From Primulina eburnea (Eukaryota > Streptophyta > Magnoliopsida > Lamiales > Gesneriaceae): 64,000 nucleotides of DNA. Below are positions 12,055 through 26,574 of this stretch, piece after piece. The DNA is taken from contig NC_133101.1 in assembly GCF_022965805.1 (NCBI RefSeq), positions 1,550,001 through 1,614,000 on the forward strand. The letters are read 5' to 3'. The notes beneath the pieces are model-generated. The model had not been told where the DNA came from. It worked only from the letters and a program-made list of their open reading frames with translations, and ran no database searches. The first letter of the stretch is position 1. Each line of letters starts with the position of its first letter. The translations under genes and the position numbers were made by a program.

Positions 12055-12266
12055 CGGTTCTTTTCTGCATTTCAATAATAACATTTCTTGGTCGTTTCCT
12101 GGCGGCGGAGTGCTTATTCTAATCAGGTATTTCTCTGTCACTGGATTTTGTATGATAGTTCATACATACGCATGCATGAAAAAGGGCCATTTGTTGGTCT
12201 AAATCTATGGTCATTTTGTGATTTTATGCTTACATTGTGTATGATGATCGGCGGGATAATCAGAGA

Positions 12267-15230
12267 ATGGGCAAGAACAAAAGGAATTTTGGATTGAAAT
12301 CTTGCTGTGAATCAAATGAGAATGAGAGCATTTCTTCTCAATCAAGAGAAGGGAAAGGAAAAAGATTGTGGAGGAAAGTGAAGTACCAGTTGGTGGAGTA
12401 TCATTCTTTGCCTGGGTATTTGAAAGACAACGAGTATATTCTGGGCCATTACAGGTCCGAATGGCCAATGAAGCAGGCCTTGCTCAGTGTTTTTACCATT
12501 CACAATGAGACCCTCAATGTTTGGACGTAAGCATTTCTTTTGTGCTTTTGCTCCCATTCATTAATCTTTGTTTCTGTGGAATAAGTGTGACCTTGTTTTG
12601 TGATTTGGTGATTTTGGTTGTGTAAAGATGCCATTTTGTAACATTTGAATTCTCTCTCTTTTTTCGCCTATAATGCAATAAGATTTTGTATTTGATTTTT
12701 CTTCTTTCTCCTGCTTTTTCCCAAACGGTATACTTGATTATAGCCATTTTACAGTTGTGGATAAGTAGTGAGACTTGAGAGAGTGTCAGGGTAGCGATCT
12801 TATTATAACTATTTGGAAAAGTGCATGCTTGGTAATAAGCATAAGGGGATCTAAAATCTTGGCTTGTAAGAATCAGGTTGTTTACTAGAAAAGGTCACTA
12901 ATGGCCACACATGATCTCATATCCTCTAGCCACTAATGGTCTTTTCAATTTGTATGTTTACTGAAACTGTAAGATCAATCTATCATGGCCATATTTAGTA
13001 TTTGCATCTCATCCTCGTAACGAAACTTTGGATTATGATACTTTTCTCTGCTAGATTGGGGGAAACTGAAGGTGTGGTCGTGATTGTGTGGTTGTGAGTA
13101 TTTTCGTCAATTAGTGAAGTAAACAAAAGTCCTGGAATTGTTAAGAGTTCTTGGGTAGCTCAAAGATGACACGGAGTATTTAAGTCCAATAAATCTAGCT
13201 TGGAATGACCACAATCTATTGCCCTACTCAATTCAATGCTCCTTCAAGAACTAATGCCATTTTCGGTGTGATCACGTGCACTTCAATGCTAGACATGTTA
13301 GGTAGTCATGATATAGTCTCGAGCTCGAGTACTGGGGGACATGACTGTTTTTTCTTTTTCTTTTTTTCCCAACAAAAAAAAACACTGACATGTAGTTAGG
13401 AAACTAATTATTCACGTTTTGACGCACCCTGTTTGAGATCAAGAAATCGAGTTTCGACATAGTAAGCAATAGCTACTAAAATTGTTTCTCGTGGTTCACT
13501 AAAAAATATGTTCTGCAAGTAGTATTTAAGAGAGAGCAACTGTGACGGAGAATGCATGCAAGGTGACTTCTAAAGGATTAGTGGGGTAGTTAAGGTGCAA
13601 CTGTACACTTGGTATACAGGTTACTTTATTCTTGGCCGTTGTTTTCTATCAAGTATTGATTAACTCTAACTTAAAAGTGAGAGGTTAAAAACTTTGCATG
13701 AGTTTGATTAAATATTTTGAAAATCATAAGCAAAATGATACTTTACCTTATCAGAAGTCACGCTTCTACGATCTGTTTCTCATGCGATGACGACTTTCAC
13801 AATGACCATTTTATATATTCTTTATTTAATTGTCGTGATTTTTATATATATATTGAACTTGGCAAGCATGATTCATCATCTGCAGGCACTTGATAGGGTT
13901 CTTCTTATTCCTTTCCCTGACCATTTATACTGCTATGATGGTTCCAAAGGTTGTTGACCTACATAACTTACCCAACGTGCTCAAAAAAGCAGAGTTTCAC
14001 CAATTACGAATGGAGCTCACAACTTGTATCCAATACTTGCCACACATGTCTGATTTCCAAACACTTCGAAAGGGGTTAAAAACTTCCTTGCATACCATGG
14101 ACTTGATACCATCCTTGACTGATTTGCATATCATGGAACTTCTCAGCAACTGTTTACCAGAACGTCTTTCCCACAGTAACCACACCGATACTTGTGTTCT
14201 GGTATTTCTCAGTTCCTTTATCCAATTCACTGTTCTCCATCACGTGGTTTACTCTCTTTCCATCTGTCATTTTGGCAAAATAGGGTTGTGAATTGGTGTG
14301 ATTAGTTCAATGTTGACATTTTCCTAGGTTCAAGTTCAAAAGAGCAGAAGTTAATATCCTTGTCCTACATTAGTTTGTGTGATGGATTTGATAGCAGTTT
14401 TATGTGGATACAGTATGAATTTTATTGAGTTGGACTAACCATTTTCATAAATGCGAAGTCGTTATTAGTGAAACATGCATTATGTAGTCTCTCTGTTTGC
14501 TTGACAATGAAAATTATTCTTTACATTATAATTTCAGAACACGTAAAAACATGTTTGCTCGCTCAATCTTTTGCAGAGTAGCATGAAGGATGACGTGTCA
14601 AACATAGTAGCACCATTGATGTTAAGGCCAATCACACGGTGGCCATTCTTCGCCTTCATGTGCGGGGCGATGTCTTGCTTGTTAGCAAGCAGTGCATGCC
14701 ACTTGCTCTGTTGTCACTCCGAACGCCTATCCTACATCATGCTTAGATTTGATTATGCAGGAATATCCGCCCTTATAACAACCTCCTTTTATCCCCTTGT
14801 CTTTTATTCGTTCATGTGCTATCCTCTCTTCTGCAACCTGTACATAGGATTCATCACAATTTTGGGTATAGGTACGATATTGGTATCCCTTCTTCCGGTT
14901 TTCCAAAGCCCTGAGTACCGTAACTTCCGAACCATGCTGTTTGTTGGGATGAGTCTATCAGGTGCAGCACCTATTCTACACAAGATCATTTTGTTCTGGA
15001 ACCAGCCGGAGGCGGTCCATACAACAGTTTACGAAGCCTTGATGGGCACATTCTATGGGATCGGAACACTTGTCTATGCAACGAGAGTGCCAGAGAGGTG
15101 GATGCCAGGAAAATTCGATATTGCCGGGCATAGTCACCAACTTTTCCATATAATGGTTGTGGCTGGTGCTTATACACATTATCGTGCTGGGCTCGTTTAT
15201 CTCAGATGGCGCGATCTCGAAGGATGCTGA
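12267..15230 (+). CDS. HHP4: Heptahelical transmembrane protein, PAQR/HlyIII family (HHP4/5-like)
   Basis: The exons are 12267-12526, 13886-14201 and 14577-15230. They join in phase into 409 residues with GT..AG introns. The chosen start is MGKNKRNFG; an upstream in-frame ATG at 12237 is less likely. The cytosolic N-terminal part has YLKDNEYILGHYRSEW and the family signature IHNETLNVWTHLIGF leading into the first helix. A long loop encoded by exon 2 separates helices 1 and 2, as in the HHP4/HHP5 group. Exon 3 holds the other helices and the presumed metal site: SSACHLLCCHS with the later FDYAGI aspartate, and GHSHQLFHI near the C-terminus. PAQR proteins are integral membrane proteins; plant members are linked to hormone and sugar responses. 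The GT34 gene follows 2.1 kb downstream in the same orientation. The symbol is by family likeness. Confidence 0.9.
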
Positions 15231-16290
15231 TATAATTTCCCAATTCTGTCTCAAGTTTTATGTAAGGCAAATGCTGGTAATGACCTCGTAAGTCCAATTT
15301 CTTGTGAATCTATCGCAGCATATGACAGAATTAAACCATGAAACAGAACAAGTCCTGTAGCAAGTATCATGGGAGAATTCCAGTCTTTTCAAATGAAAAT
15401 TGTTGGTGTAATGAGTGCTAACCTCCAATGCTTCTTAGGCTGTCATTTCATCCAAAAGTCGGCCTTTTAATTTAAATATTTCCCTTTTTTCTTAAAAAAA
15501 TCATTAAAATCTATCAAGGTAATTATTTTATCACATAATAATTTAACGTAAACGCTCTTATGAGACTGTCTTGCGTGTAATATACTATTTATCTTAGGCG
15601 AAATGCGATCAATTGTGATAAATGAAATTGATTTTAATTAGAAATTAACTGTATATAAAATTCAAACATTTATTTGATAAGAACTATTACATCTAATTCT
15701 CTAAGTTTTGATATTACATACCCATTTCTGATTGCTTGGTTTAATTCCTTTACCTTCTTAGTTCCATTATTAGGTGAGCTAAGTACAGAAACAGATTAAT
15801 AATAATTTTGTAAGATTAATCTATTTCTTACAATCAGACAAAAATTCAATAGTTCTGTTCCGATTGTTCTCATAGTCTGCATTTTTTTAAAAAAAATTAC
15901 TATGAGGTTACATTATATATATATAATTATTGGTTTGTGGTGATAATATTTTAATCCAATAAAATAACATTCCCACCCTAATGCAAATTATTTATTAGAA
16001 GGAACTGGACAATAATTTCACTGGTGAGTCCAAATAGCATTTGGATAGGTTCGAAAGGGTTCTGTTTGACGAAACGTCAAAGCATTTTCTTATTAATAAA
16101 GCTTAAACAAAATAGTAATTAACAAATAAGTTAAAACTCCACTCTTTCAATATTATTTTATTTGATTTTGGACCATCACAAAATTCCAAAAAAACAACTC
16201 CATCTCTACCCGATGCATGCATATTTTCAAGAGAGTTACTTGCCTATTTTGTATAGGCCAATATTTCTCATATATTTATATATCAAAGCT

Positions 16291-16293
<3 letters not shown>
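15231..16293. other. 3' flank and intergenic, no gene seen
   Basis: The probable 3'UTR runs to about 15,450. Beyond it the DNA is AT-rich and without recognisable ORFs or element ends. Confidence 0.45.

Positions 16294-16369
<76 letters not shown>
16294..16369. repeat. (TA)n microsatellite
   Basis: An uninterrupted AT/TA dinucleotide run of about 76 bp. ORFs read through it only as alternating Tyr-Ile. Confidence 0.95.
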
Positions 16370-16372
<3 letters not shown>

Positions 16373-16714
16373 TTGTATAATCAGAAAAAAATTACAATTA
16401 ACCAATGTTGGTCTAAGAATTATTTCAATAATAAGTGCTTAATAATATATACTATTTACCCGATTACCGTGTATGTTAAGCCAGTGTTATTATTTTCAAT
16501 TATTGAATCATTCGGCCACCCATTTTAATGCCACATTTAAGTTACATAGCATTATATGATTATGAAGGCTCATTTTTTCAGTTCATTGGATTTATTAATT
16601 AAGAATTAGTGATATTTATTATGTCATTATTAGTCTCAATTATATATGTTTCTTTTCTTTCAGTATTCCAAATATATAATTCAGTTTCTTTTTTTTAAAT
16701 GAATTAAATAAATA

Positions 16715-16874
16715 TGAGGTCTCACAAGCCGTATTTTGTTAGACGGATCTTTTATTTGAGTCATCCATGAAAAATATTACTTTTTTATGCTAAGAATATT
16801 AATTTTTATTGTGAATATCGATAGAACGGATCCGTTTCATAAATAAAGATTCGTGAGACCGTGTGTAACGTGTC
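16715..16874 (+). repeat. GTGAGACGGTCTCAC family repeat, copy 2
   Basis: Starts gaggtctcacaagccgtat, has gagtcatccatgaaaaatatt and ttgtgaatatcgatag in the middle, and ends attcgtgagaccgtgtgt. Block order and orientation match the copy at 5526, with a single central unit. It lies about 460 bp upstream of the GT34 start codon. Confidence 0.7.
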
Positions 16875-17336
16875 TTTTATATTTCTGCAAGATCGGGAGA
16901 AGGAACAAATGACTCTGCTTTATTTCATTCCTGCTGATCAAAGCTTGAGGTGTCGGTTCCAAAGATCTAACGTACGTCCATCAGCGCACTGAAATCTGAA
17001 TTCACCGGCCCCAATTTCCGGTACTTCATATTACACTAAGCAACAACCGCCATTAAAGAACCTTCAACCACCAGCTTTCTATCTCCAAGTTCCTTTCGTC
17101 ACCGATCACAGTTAAATACCACTTGTTTCAAGTTCCCTTCAGCTGTTTTGGAACTATTCATAGACTATACACACAGGCTCGGACAAATCTTTGTGCGAAT
17201 ATAGGGGATGGTGACGCTTTGATTCAGAATTCAAGGTGGTGGCAAGCCGAGTTTCATCGCTAACAGACGAAATTCACCGCGATGACGCGTATTTTGGAGG
17301 ATTGGGCTTAAATTCAGTGGCTTTTATTGGTTTATA

Positions 17337-18710
17337 ATGGTGTCCTCGGAGGTCTCACAGCTCCATAATCTCTCCATGGCCAAGTATAATGCTCGGAGCA
17401 GGGCCGTTTCGTTTCTTTCCGATACATTTCTCATGGTTGGCGCTTCCATGGTGGCTCTCTTAACCATCTGGGCACTGTGGTCTTTCTTCAGCCCGAATGC
17501 AAAGCAGACTCCGGCTTTCTCTGCTGACTTAGACGCTTCACACACCTCCACCGCTGCCTCTTCCGTGAGCTGCGTCGATTATGTTTCGGGACCTAACCTC
17601 CGCCATGATCCGCCGGATCAGAACTTCTACGATGATCCTACAATAAGATATACAATAGACTCGCCGCCGGTTAAGAACTGGGACGAGAAGAGAATAGAGT
17701 GGCTGAAGCAGCACCCCACGTTCGCCGCCGGAGTGCAGAACCGGATTCTGATGGTGACCGGGTCACAAGCGACGCCGTGTAAGAATCCCATCGGAGATTA
17801 TTTACTCCTGAAACTCTTCAAGAACAAGGTGGATTACTGCAGGCGGCACGGCATCGACATTTTCTACAATAACGTGCTGTTCCAGCCGAAGATGTTCTCT
17901 TTCTGGGCCAAAACCCCCACCATTAAAGCCGTAATGCTCGCCCATCCCGAAGCCGAATGGATCTGGTGGGTCGATTCCGATGCCGCCATAACAGACATGG
18001 ACTTCAAACTCCCATTAGAAAGATACAAGGACCATAACTTCGTACTCCACGGCTGGCTTAATTTAATCTACGAGACGAAGAGCTGGACCAGCATCAACGC
18101 GGGTGTGTTCCTCATCAGAAATTGCCAATGGTCGATGGATTTCATGGATGTCTGGGCCAGCATGGGTCCACAATCACCTGAATACGATAAATGGGGCGAA
18201 ACCCTGAGCACTCTTTTCAAAGACAAGATTTTTCGAGAATCCGATGATCAATCCGGCTTAGTTTACTTGCTATTGAAAGAGAAAGAGAAATGGGGAGGCA
18301 AAATCTACGTCGAGGATGAATATTACTTCGAAGGGTATTGGATGGAGACTCTTGGCACATTCGAGAATATCACAGAAAAGTATATACAAATCGAGAAGGA
18401 GTCGCCATTGTTGAGGAGGAGACACGCAGAGAAAGTGAGCGAAGTTTATGCTACTGTGTGGGAGGAGTATCTCAAGGGAACTGGATATGGAAGAGGAAGT
18501 TGGAGAAGGCCGTTCATCACTCATTTCACAGGGTGTCAGCCGTGCAGTGGGAATCATAACCAGATGTATTCTGGGCAGACTTGCGTTGATGCAATGCAGA
18601 AAGCTCTGTTGTTTGCAGATAATCAGGTGCTGAGGAATTACGGGTTCGTGCATTTGGATTTGTTGGATCCCTCGGCGGTGAATCCTCTGCCATTTGATTA
18701 CCCTGCTTGA
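17337..18710 (+). CDS. GT34 glycosyltransferase, galactomannan galactosyltransferase-like
   Basis: A single-exon type II Golgi membrane protein of 457 residues. A short cytosolic tail is followed by a transmembrane anchor at about residues 30-51 (FLMVGASMVALLTIWALW) and a variable stem to about residue 85. The GT34 (GMA12/MNN10) catalytic domain includes RILMVTGSQATPCKNPIGD, the metal/nucleotide-sugar motif WWVDSDAAITDMDF (DSD at about 213-215), SINAGVFLIRNCQWSMDFMD, DDQSGLVYLL and THFTGCQPCSGNHN. In detail (FLIRNCQWSMDFMDVWASMGPQ, SPEYDKWG) it resembles the galactomannan galactosyltransferase/GT6-GT7/MUCI10 branch more than xyloglucan xylosyltransferases. The likely reaction is galactose transfer from UDP-Gal onto a beta-mannan backbone in the Golgi. 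Donor and acceptor are inferred from subgroup only. A second possible start lies at residue 14. Confidence 0.9.
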   Translation: MVSSEVSQLHNLSMAKYNARSRAVSFLSDTFLMVGASMVALLTIWALWSFFSPNAKQTPAFSADLDASHTSTAASSVSCVDYVSGPNLRHDPPDQNFYDDPTIRYTIDSPPVKNWDEKRIEWLKQHPTFAAGVQNRILMVTGSQATPCKNPIGDYLLLKLFKNKVDYCRRHGIDIFYNNVLFQPKMFSFWAKTPTIKAVMLAHPEAEWIWWVDSDAAITDMDFKLPLERYKDHNFVLHGWLNLIYETKSWTSINAGVFLIRNCQWSMDFMDVWASMGPQSPEYDKWGETLSTLFKDKIFRESDDQSGLVYLLLKEKEKWGGKIYVEDEYYFEGYWMETLGTFENITEKYIQIEKESPLLRRRHAEKVSEVYATVWEEYLKGTGYGRGSWRRPFITHFTGCQPCSGNHNQMYSGQTCVDAMQKALLFADNQVLRNYGFVHLDLLDPSAVNPLPFDYPA

Positions 18711-20479
18711 GCTAGTGGAAAATCTACCAGTTTGTTTGATTTTTCTTTTTTTTTTCCTCTCAGGGGAAAATGATATATGATTTCGTTTGAGAAATAAGAA
18801 TATACGTACATATATACATGTGTTTGTTACATTTTATTTAGTCATTTTCTCGTTCTGATTGCATATATATAATTCATTGAATTTATATGTAAAGATCTGG
18901 ACACAGGTCAGATCGCTTAACCACCTGCTAGTATCGAACTATATCCAAATTCATGAACAAGTGCTAGCATATGTGTAGAACCACCTGCTAGTAGAGAAAT
19001 ATCCAAATTCTTGAGGGAAATGTTTTAAAAAGATAAACTTTATGTGATTTAATAATAAATGTAAAAACGTTACCCTCTGTACTTCTCGGAAGGAAGAGTA
19101 TTAATTGAGGAAAGTATCGAGGGTAACTTTGGTATTTTCTTAAACAGTGAATTTAGAGAAGTAAATTAAAATACTTTTTCGTAATTGAATATTTCAAATA
19201 TTTTATTGCAATTCGAAAACGATTTAACACAGGCGGAAGTATCTGAAGTTCAGGTATAAATTTAATTCGTGATAATTTTGAATTCATCTTCTATCAATTG
19301 AGTACTTGTATTTATAAATGTGGTGGATGATTTTTTGAAATGATATAATTCTTGCGGATAGGTTATTTTGTATTTATAATCGATATAGCTCTAATATTGG
19401 GAGTGAACCAAGTTTTTTTTTTTTTTTTTTTTTTTCCAATTATGATCATTTTCCACAAATATAATTATACAACATTTTTTTAAAGGAAGTTGGTGAAAAA
19501 TCTCAAATCAAAACATTTCTTTGGTTTCACTTCCTACCCACAAAAATGTGGTACTATGTCATACAAAATATGGTACACTTCATGTGGAAATGTGGTACTA
19601 AAAAAATACCCAGGGACTGAACACAAAAAAAAATCGACGACTGGAGACTGAAGGCCAATTTTCCGTTTTTTTTTAATTACATGGGGTGAGGTTTTTCGAC
19701 AACACTTAAAATCAAATCAAAGTCTCCCAATAACTATTACTTCAAATCAAATCCAAGCATTTTCCATATTCAGAGATGTTTATGTTATTGCAACATGAGC
19801 CGAATGGCTATACTAACATTCTCATTATTGGAATCTTTGGTGCTATACTGTATGAGTATTGCATGATTGGAATTTGGAAGATAAACAAAGTTCATGCACA
19901 ATTTCAACAGACTCCCAACCAATCATTTGAGTCAATGATAGTGTTCCCTGTGGTGAATTCAATGTGACCACCCGTGTGTCTGGTGGGATTATAAAATTTA
20001 AAATACCATTGTGACTCACGTGAATCAAATTATCAGATTCATATCAAACACTTGGCTCTTCCGTAGACATGTTCTATACAAGCATGGTGGCTTCCAGATA
20101 CTAAAAGGCACATATTTTGAAACAAAAAATTGAATATAAGCGAGAGCGAAATGCAAGATCTTAAAACTTAGAGCATTCATTTGCCCCCCTTCACAGACGA
20201 GCACAAAACCAAGCATCTCAAAGATACAGACAATTTGATATTGATACAGATGGAAAAATATTGAAAACCATAAAATTCAGGAGAGAAATCTACAGATAAC
20301 GATCCTGGTATCAGAGTATTCAATTCTTTGAGCACCTTAATTTACAAAAATCGACCACATTGCTTTAATTCAAGCTACATCATCATTTCAGAATGATGAC
20401 ATGAATGTCCCAGGCCAAATTATGATGTCTGATCAGAATATACCACAACAATAGTCGGTTTTGCGCCAATCAACGGTTA
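18711..20479. other. Intergenic between convergent GT34 and RVB2 genes
   Basis: Contains the two 3' flanks and a pair of imperfect direct repeats with accacctgctagta (about 18,918 and 18,982). There is a T-run at about 19,411-19,436, then a block at about 19,540-19,680 with tggtac motifs and a T-run end that may be an old insertion. No gene was recognised. Confidence 0.5.
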
Positions 20480-23430
<2,951 letters not shown>

Positions 23431-23640
23431 GTGTTTTGGTTTTTTAATCAATTTTCATCGAGTATTGACATTAAACACGTAAACATTTATCGCTTTCATA
23501 TTTGAAGTGTCAGCTTATATCAATATTTTCTGACGTCGTGTAATTACTTCATTAAAAAAACTAAAATTAAACCAAAACATAACATAATTTAGTGACCAAA
23601 ATCCAAAACTGAATACTGACAAAGACCAAAAGACGAAATG
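23431..23640. repeat. Foldback repeat with TTTTAGTC / GACTAAAA arms, diverged copy
   Basis: The left part has ttttggttttttaatcaattttcatcgag. The core has acgtcgtgtaattacttc, and the right part has aaaactaaaattaaacc and gaccaaaatcc. The order and inverted arms match the copy at 35366. Diverged, so low confidence. Confidence 0.4.
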
Positions 23641-23780
23641 AGCAAATTTATAAAACTATTTTGAGTATTTTCACGAACATATATGCAGTAGGCCAATTAT
23701 ATATATATATTTATTTCAAAATTTAACATTGCTATAAATATTGATTGTTGGCCTCGTAACCGAAAAGATGAAATACCCAT

Positions 23781-24215
23781 TCATCCAATCTTTTTGTATT
23801 TAACTTTCGTAGTAATATCACGATCAACACTCGCAATCTTTCTTCGTCTAGTTGCTGTGGAGCATATACCGTTCGGACGAACCACCTCCGATTCACAACA
23901 CTTGTATTCGTCGATCCGACCAATCTGATCCAACTGGCTGCGAGGCGCGGCAGATGCCATGTCTTGTCTACTCATGGGGTTTGTCCTTCTCAGGTACTCG
24001 TCTGAAGTCGTACTGTGACTGGAATTGAACGAGCTTACGCCCACGTTTCTTGGCAGGCTTCCTAGCTGAGGAGTCGGGCAGCTAATGGAGCTGCCGTAGA
24101 ACACATGCGCGCCGCTTCCGGACATGTTTCGGACGTACAAATCAAGGGCTCGGGTCAGGATCTTGATTTGCCCCTTCATGCATCGAAGCATCTTGCTCTT
24201 TTTTTTGAATCCCAT
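23781..24215 (-). CDS. Small basic protein of unknown function, paralogue A
   Basis: A single-exon ORF of 144 residues. The basic N-terminus is MGFKKKSKMLRCMKGQIKIL, followed by TRALDLYVRNMSG, then SCPTPQLGSLPRNVGVSSFN, a Ser/Thr/Arg-rich middle, and IGRIDEYKCCES before a Lys/Arg-rich tail. It shares this order with the gene at 32497-32886, including CPTPQLG and IGRIDE(Y/D)KCC. This is a plant-specific family of small proteins I know only as uncharacterised. No signal peptide or membrane segment is visible. It has a TATA box and conserved upstream sequence (see 24216-24300). The function is unknown. Confidence 0.75.
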   Translation of the reverse strand: MGFKKKSKMLRCMKGQIKILTRALDLYVRNMSGSGAHVFYGSSISCPTPQLGSLPRNVGVSSFNSSHSTTSDEYLRRTNPMSRQDMASAAPRSQLDQIGRIDEYKCCESEVVRPNGICSTATRRRKIASVDRDITTKVKYKKIG

Positions 24216-24301
24216 AATTGTTTCCTTTGGATTAGGTAATGAGTGGATGGTGTAGCGTGATTTGAATGAGAGAAACCGGAGGAGGAGACGTTATTTATAA
24301 C
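24216..24301 (-). promoter_or_regulatory. Core promoter/5'UTR of paralogue A
   Basis: On the minus strand ttataaataa (24291-24300) lies about 80 bp before the ATG and is followed by ctcctcctccggtttctctc. The paralogue has the same TATA to CTCCTCCGGTTTCTC arrangement at 32958-32990, so the module was duplicated with the gene. Confidence 0.65.
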
Positions 24302-25423
24302 ACATAACTTTGTGCTTTGTATAAAATAATAGTAATATTAGTATATTTAGTGAATTGGTTCTTATTTATAATATAAATATAATAACTATCAATTTTGCAA
24401 GTGCCTGTGGTCCTGTGGACCAACCATAGACATGTCGGGGATAGGGATGTATTTATTGAAAAAGGAGCCAGAGCAACGCATCCATAAAGGCGTTATAGTT
24501 GACTCTCTTTTTTCTATTATTTTTATTTATGGCTTGGATCACGTGATTGGAGGAAAAAAATATAGCAATTGTAAATTTTCCCAGAATATTTAAAATTGAA
24601 ATAGATAAAAGTAATTTGTTATTTATTTGTGAAGCACGATATATATAATGTGAAATATTTAAATGGGATCGAGAAAATTATAAACATCTTATTTATTTAT
24701 TTTGTTAACGTTCCTCTGCCATTTATTATTATTATTTTTAGTTAGGAAAAAGATTTTAACACAATGAAATCTCTAATTCAATATTTCATCTTAAGGCCAA
24801 ATTTAAGATTTTGGCAGTGAATGATATACAAGTGATTGATGTTCCTGTTGTCATTTAAATTTGTGACTAGATTTTATGTATACTTCCCAACAATGATATA
24901 TTTTACTAATAGGGTTTTATCTTGCATCATCTCGAACAAGTGGTAAGATGAAATTTAAAATTTTGACCGAAAAGGGGAAAAATGGGTGCTTTCTGGCCAT
25001 TTGAACTCGCTCACTGTATATTTATCTTTTTTTAATCACACTCATAAACATTCAACAAGAATAGTAATCAATACGAAATACATGTATCATAAAGTTCCCA
25101 TAAACAAACAAATCTTTCATTATTCTAAGACAATCAAGCTCGTTATCACTTGATTTGTCTGTCTATCGATCTGTTTCAGGCGATTATTCCACATTTGGAA
25201 GCATAATTTTTGTGATTTATCAAAAGTTATATATGTCGAAATGACTTCAAGTTGAAGTTGTTCGAATTTTATCACCGATTGACTATGTCACACGAATGAC
25301 AAAATGACTTGGTTATGTCATCGATCAAGAAAAATATGTCCAGGAAACTGATTATATAAACATAATCAATACTTTCGTTTCCAAAAGTAGGAGGCTAGCA
25401 ATATTGAAGTGACTATATACTCT
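24302..25423. other. Intergenic, AT-rich, no gene seen
   Basis: No ORF or repeat end that I can assign. Confidence 0.4.
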
Positions 25424-25630
25424 TTCGAAACATGAATTTCATATTTTGTTTAGATAGTCTTTGGATTATTACTATTTATTTATGACATATTGATTTTGTA
25501 AAATATATTTTGTCTATCTTTTATTTCTAGAATTCATATTATTCATATTATCATATTTATCGATAAAAAATATATAAATATTATGCTTCGAGAGCACCAT
25601 TTTTTGTCCACACATCTCAATTCTCAAACA
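25424..25630 (+). mobile_element. Fragment of a hAT-like element, 3' part
   Basis: About 200 bp is alignable with 62165-62373. It shares cgaaacatgaatttcatatt(tt), tatgacatatt, atattttgtc, ttttatttcta and gagggcaccattttttgt (here gagagcacc) in the same order. The other copy follows a hAT-like coding scrap, hence the assignment. No target duplication was identified. Confidence 0.5.
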
Positions 25631-26505
25631 TAAATTTTTTTAGGTCCGCCACTACATGTCAAACTACTTATCAGCACTCTTGATCGTGAAACGTTAACAA
25701 AATTCTTTACATGTGCAATGGGAATGGGATTAATTTTAAAATTTTAATAATCAGACAGGGACGGAGACGGAGACGGAGACAGAGACTGAGGCAGTGGGGG
25801 GTGGTGGCTGCAACTCCTCCTCAATTTTTTTTAAAGGGTAGGGTGTTATAAATAATTTTATTATTATTTTTTTCCTCTCTAAAATTTGTTATTGCCTCTT
25901 TAAAATTTTTAATATATTTTTTTATCCCCCAACTTTGTTTTTCTGCTCCTACACTCAGGGATCTCAATTTTTATTATTTGTACAGTTGGCTTGTTGATAT
26001 ATAACGTACGTATATATCCAACTATATATAGGCAAGTTCGATTCTGGGTGTAGGGGCAGTGTCCACACCCAGGATCAATGGCTGGATTCCATTTCATGGG
26101 GAAATTTTTTTAAAAAAAAATAAAAATTGGGCCAGAAAAAATTCTGGCCCTTGGATGTACACCTGCAGGCACTGCCTGCAGGGGTAGGAAAGAATAAACC
26201 CTATATTAATGAGTGCAAAGGCAAAGGTCAACTTTAGTTTTGGATATCTTATTTATTGTTTCATTTTCCATCCAAATTTCACAATAATTCTATGACTATA
26301 AATCGTGTATACGACTCAGCAAATTGTAGGGCAATAATTAAGTTATTTTAAAAAATAATAATAACAAGGGAAATAATTAGAAATATGTCGAATTTTGGGG
26401 ACCCTATTTATTTTGTCATCTTCCTATTAATTTCTAACTGCTGGGCCGGTGTTGGATAGTATGGAAGCCGCGCATTAACTCTTGATGTAAGAAAATTAGC
26501 ATCAT

Positions 26506-26509
<4 letters not shown>
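25631..26509. other. Intergenic with two short perfect palindromes
   Basis: No gene. gggccagaaaaaattctggccc-type inverted arms lie at about 26,130-26,150, and cctgcaggcactgcctgcagg at about 26,162-26,182, within a block at about 26,030-26,206 that may be a MITE. Its ends are not clear. Confidence 0.4.
25757..25790. repeat. (GGAGAC)n short tandem repeat
   Basis: Four to five units of ggagac/gggac/gagac in a row inside otherwise AT-rich DNA. Confidence 0.7.

Positions 26510-26572
<63 letters not shown>
26510..26572. repeat. (TA)n microsatellite
   Basis: An uninterrupted AT dinucleotide run of about 63 bp. Confidence 0.95.

Positions 26573-26574
<2 letters not shown>

Noticed and set aside
12342..12747. 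Antisense ORFs over HHP exon 1 and intron 1
   Set aside because: They overlap a conserved PAQR exon and show no family features.
16162..16528. Long ORFs across the TA microsatellite (also at 33452-33827 and 50766-50984)
   Set aside because: They consist of alternating Tyr-Ile codons produced by (TA)n, with no start context or family likeness.
18270..18653. 127-codon antisense ORF inside the GT34 gene
   Set aside because: It is the shadow of a strongly supported glycosyltransferase frame; no likeness to any family and no promoter.
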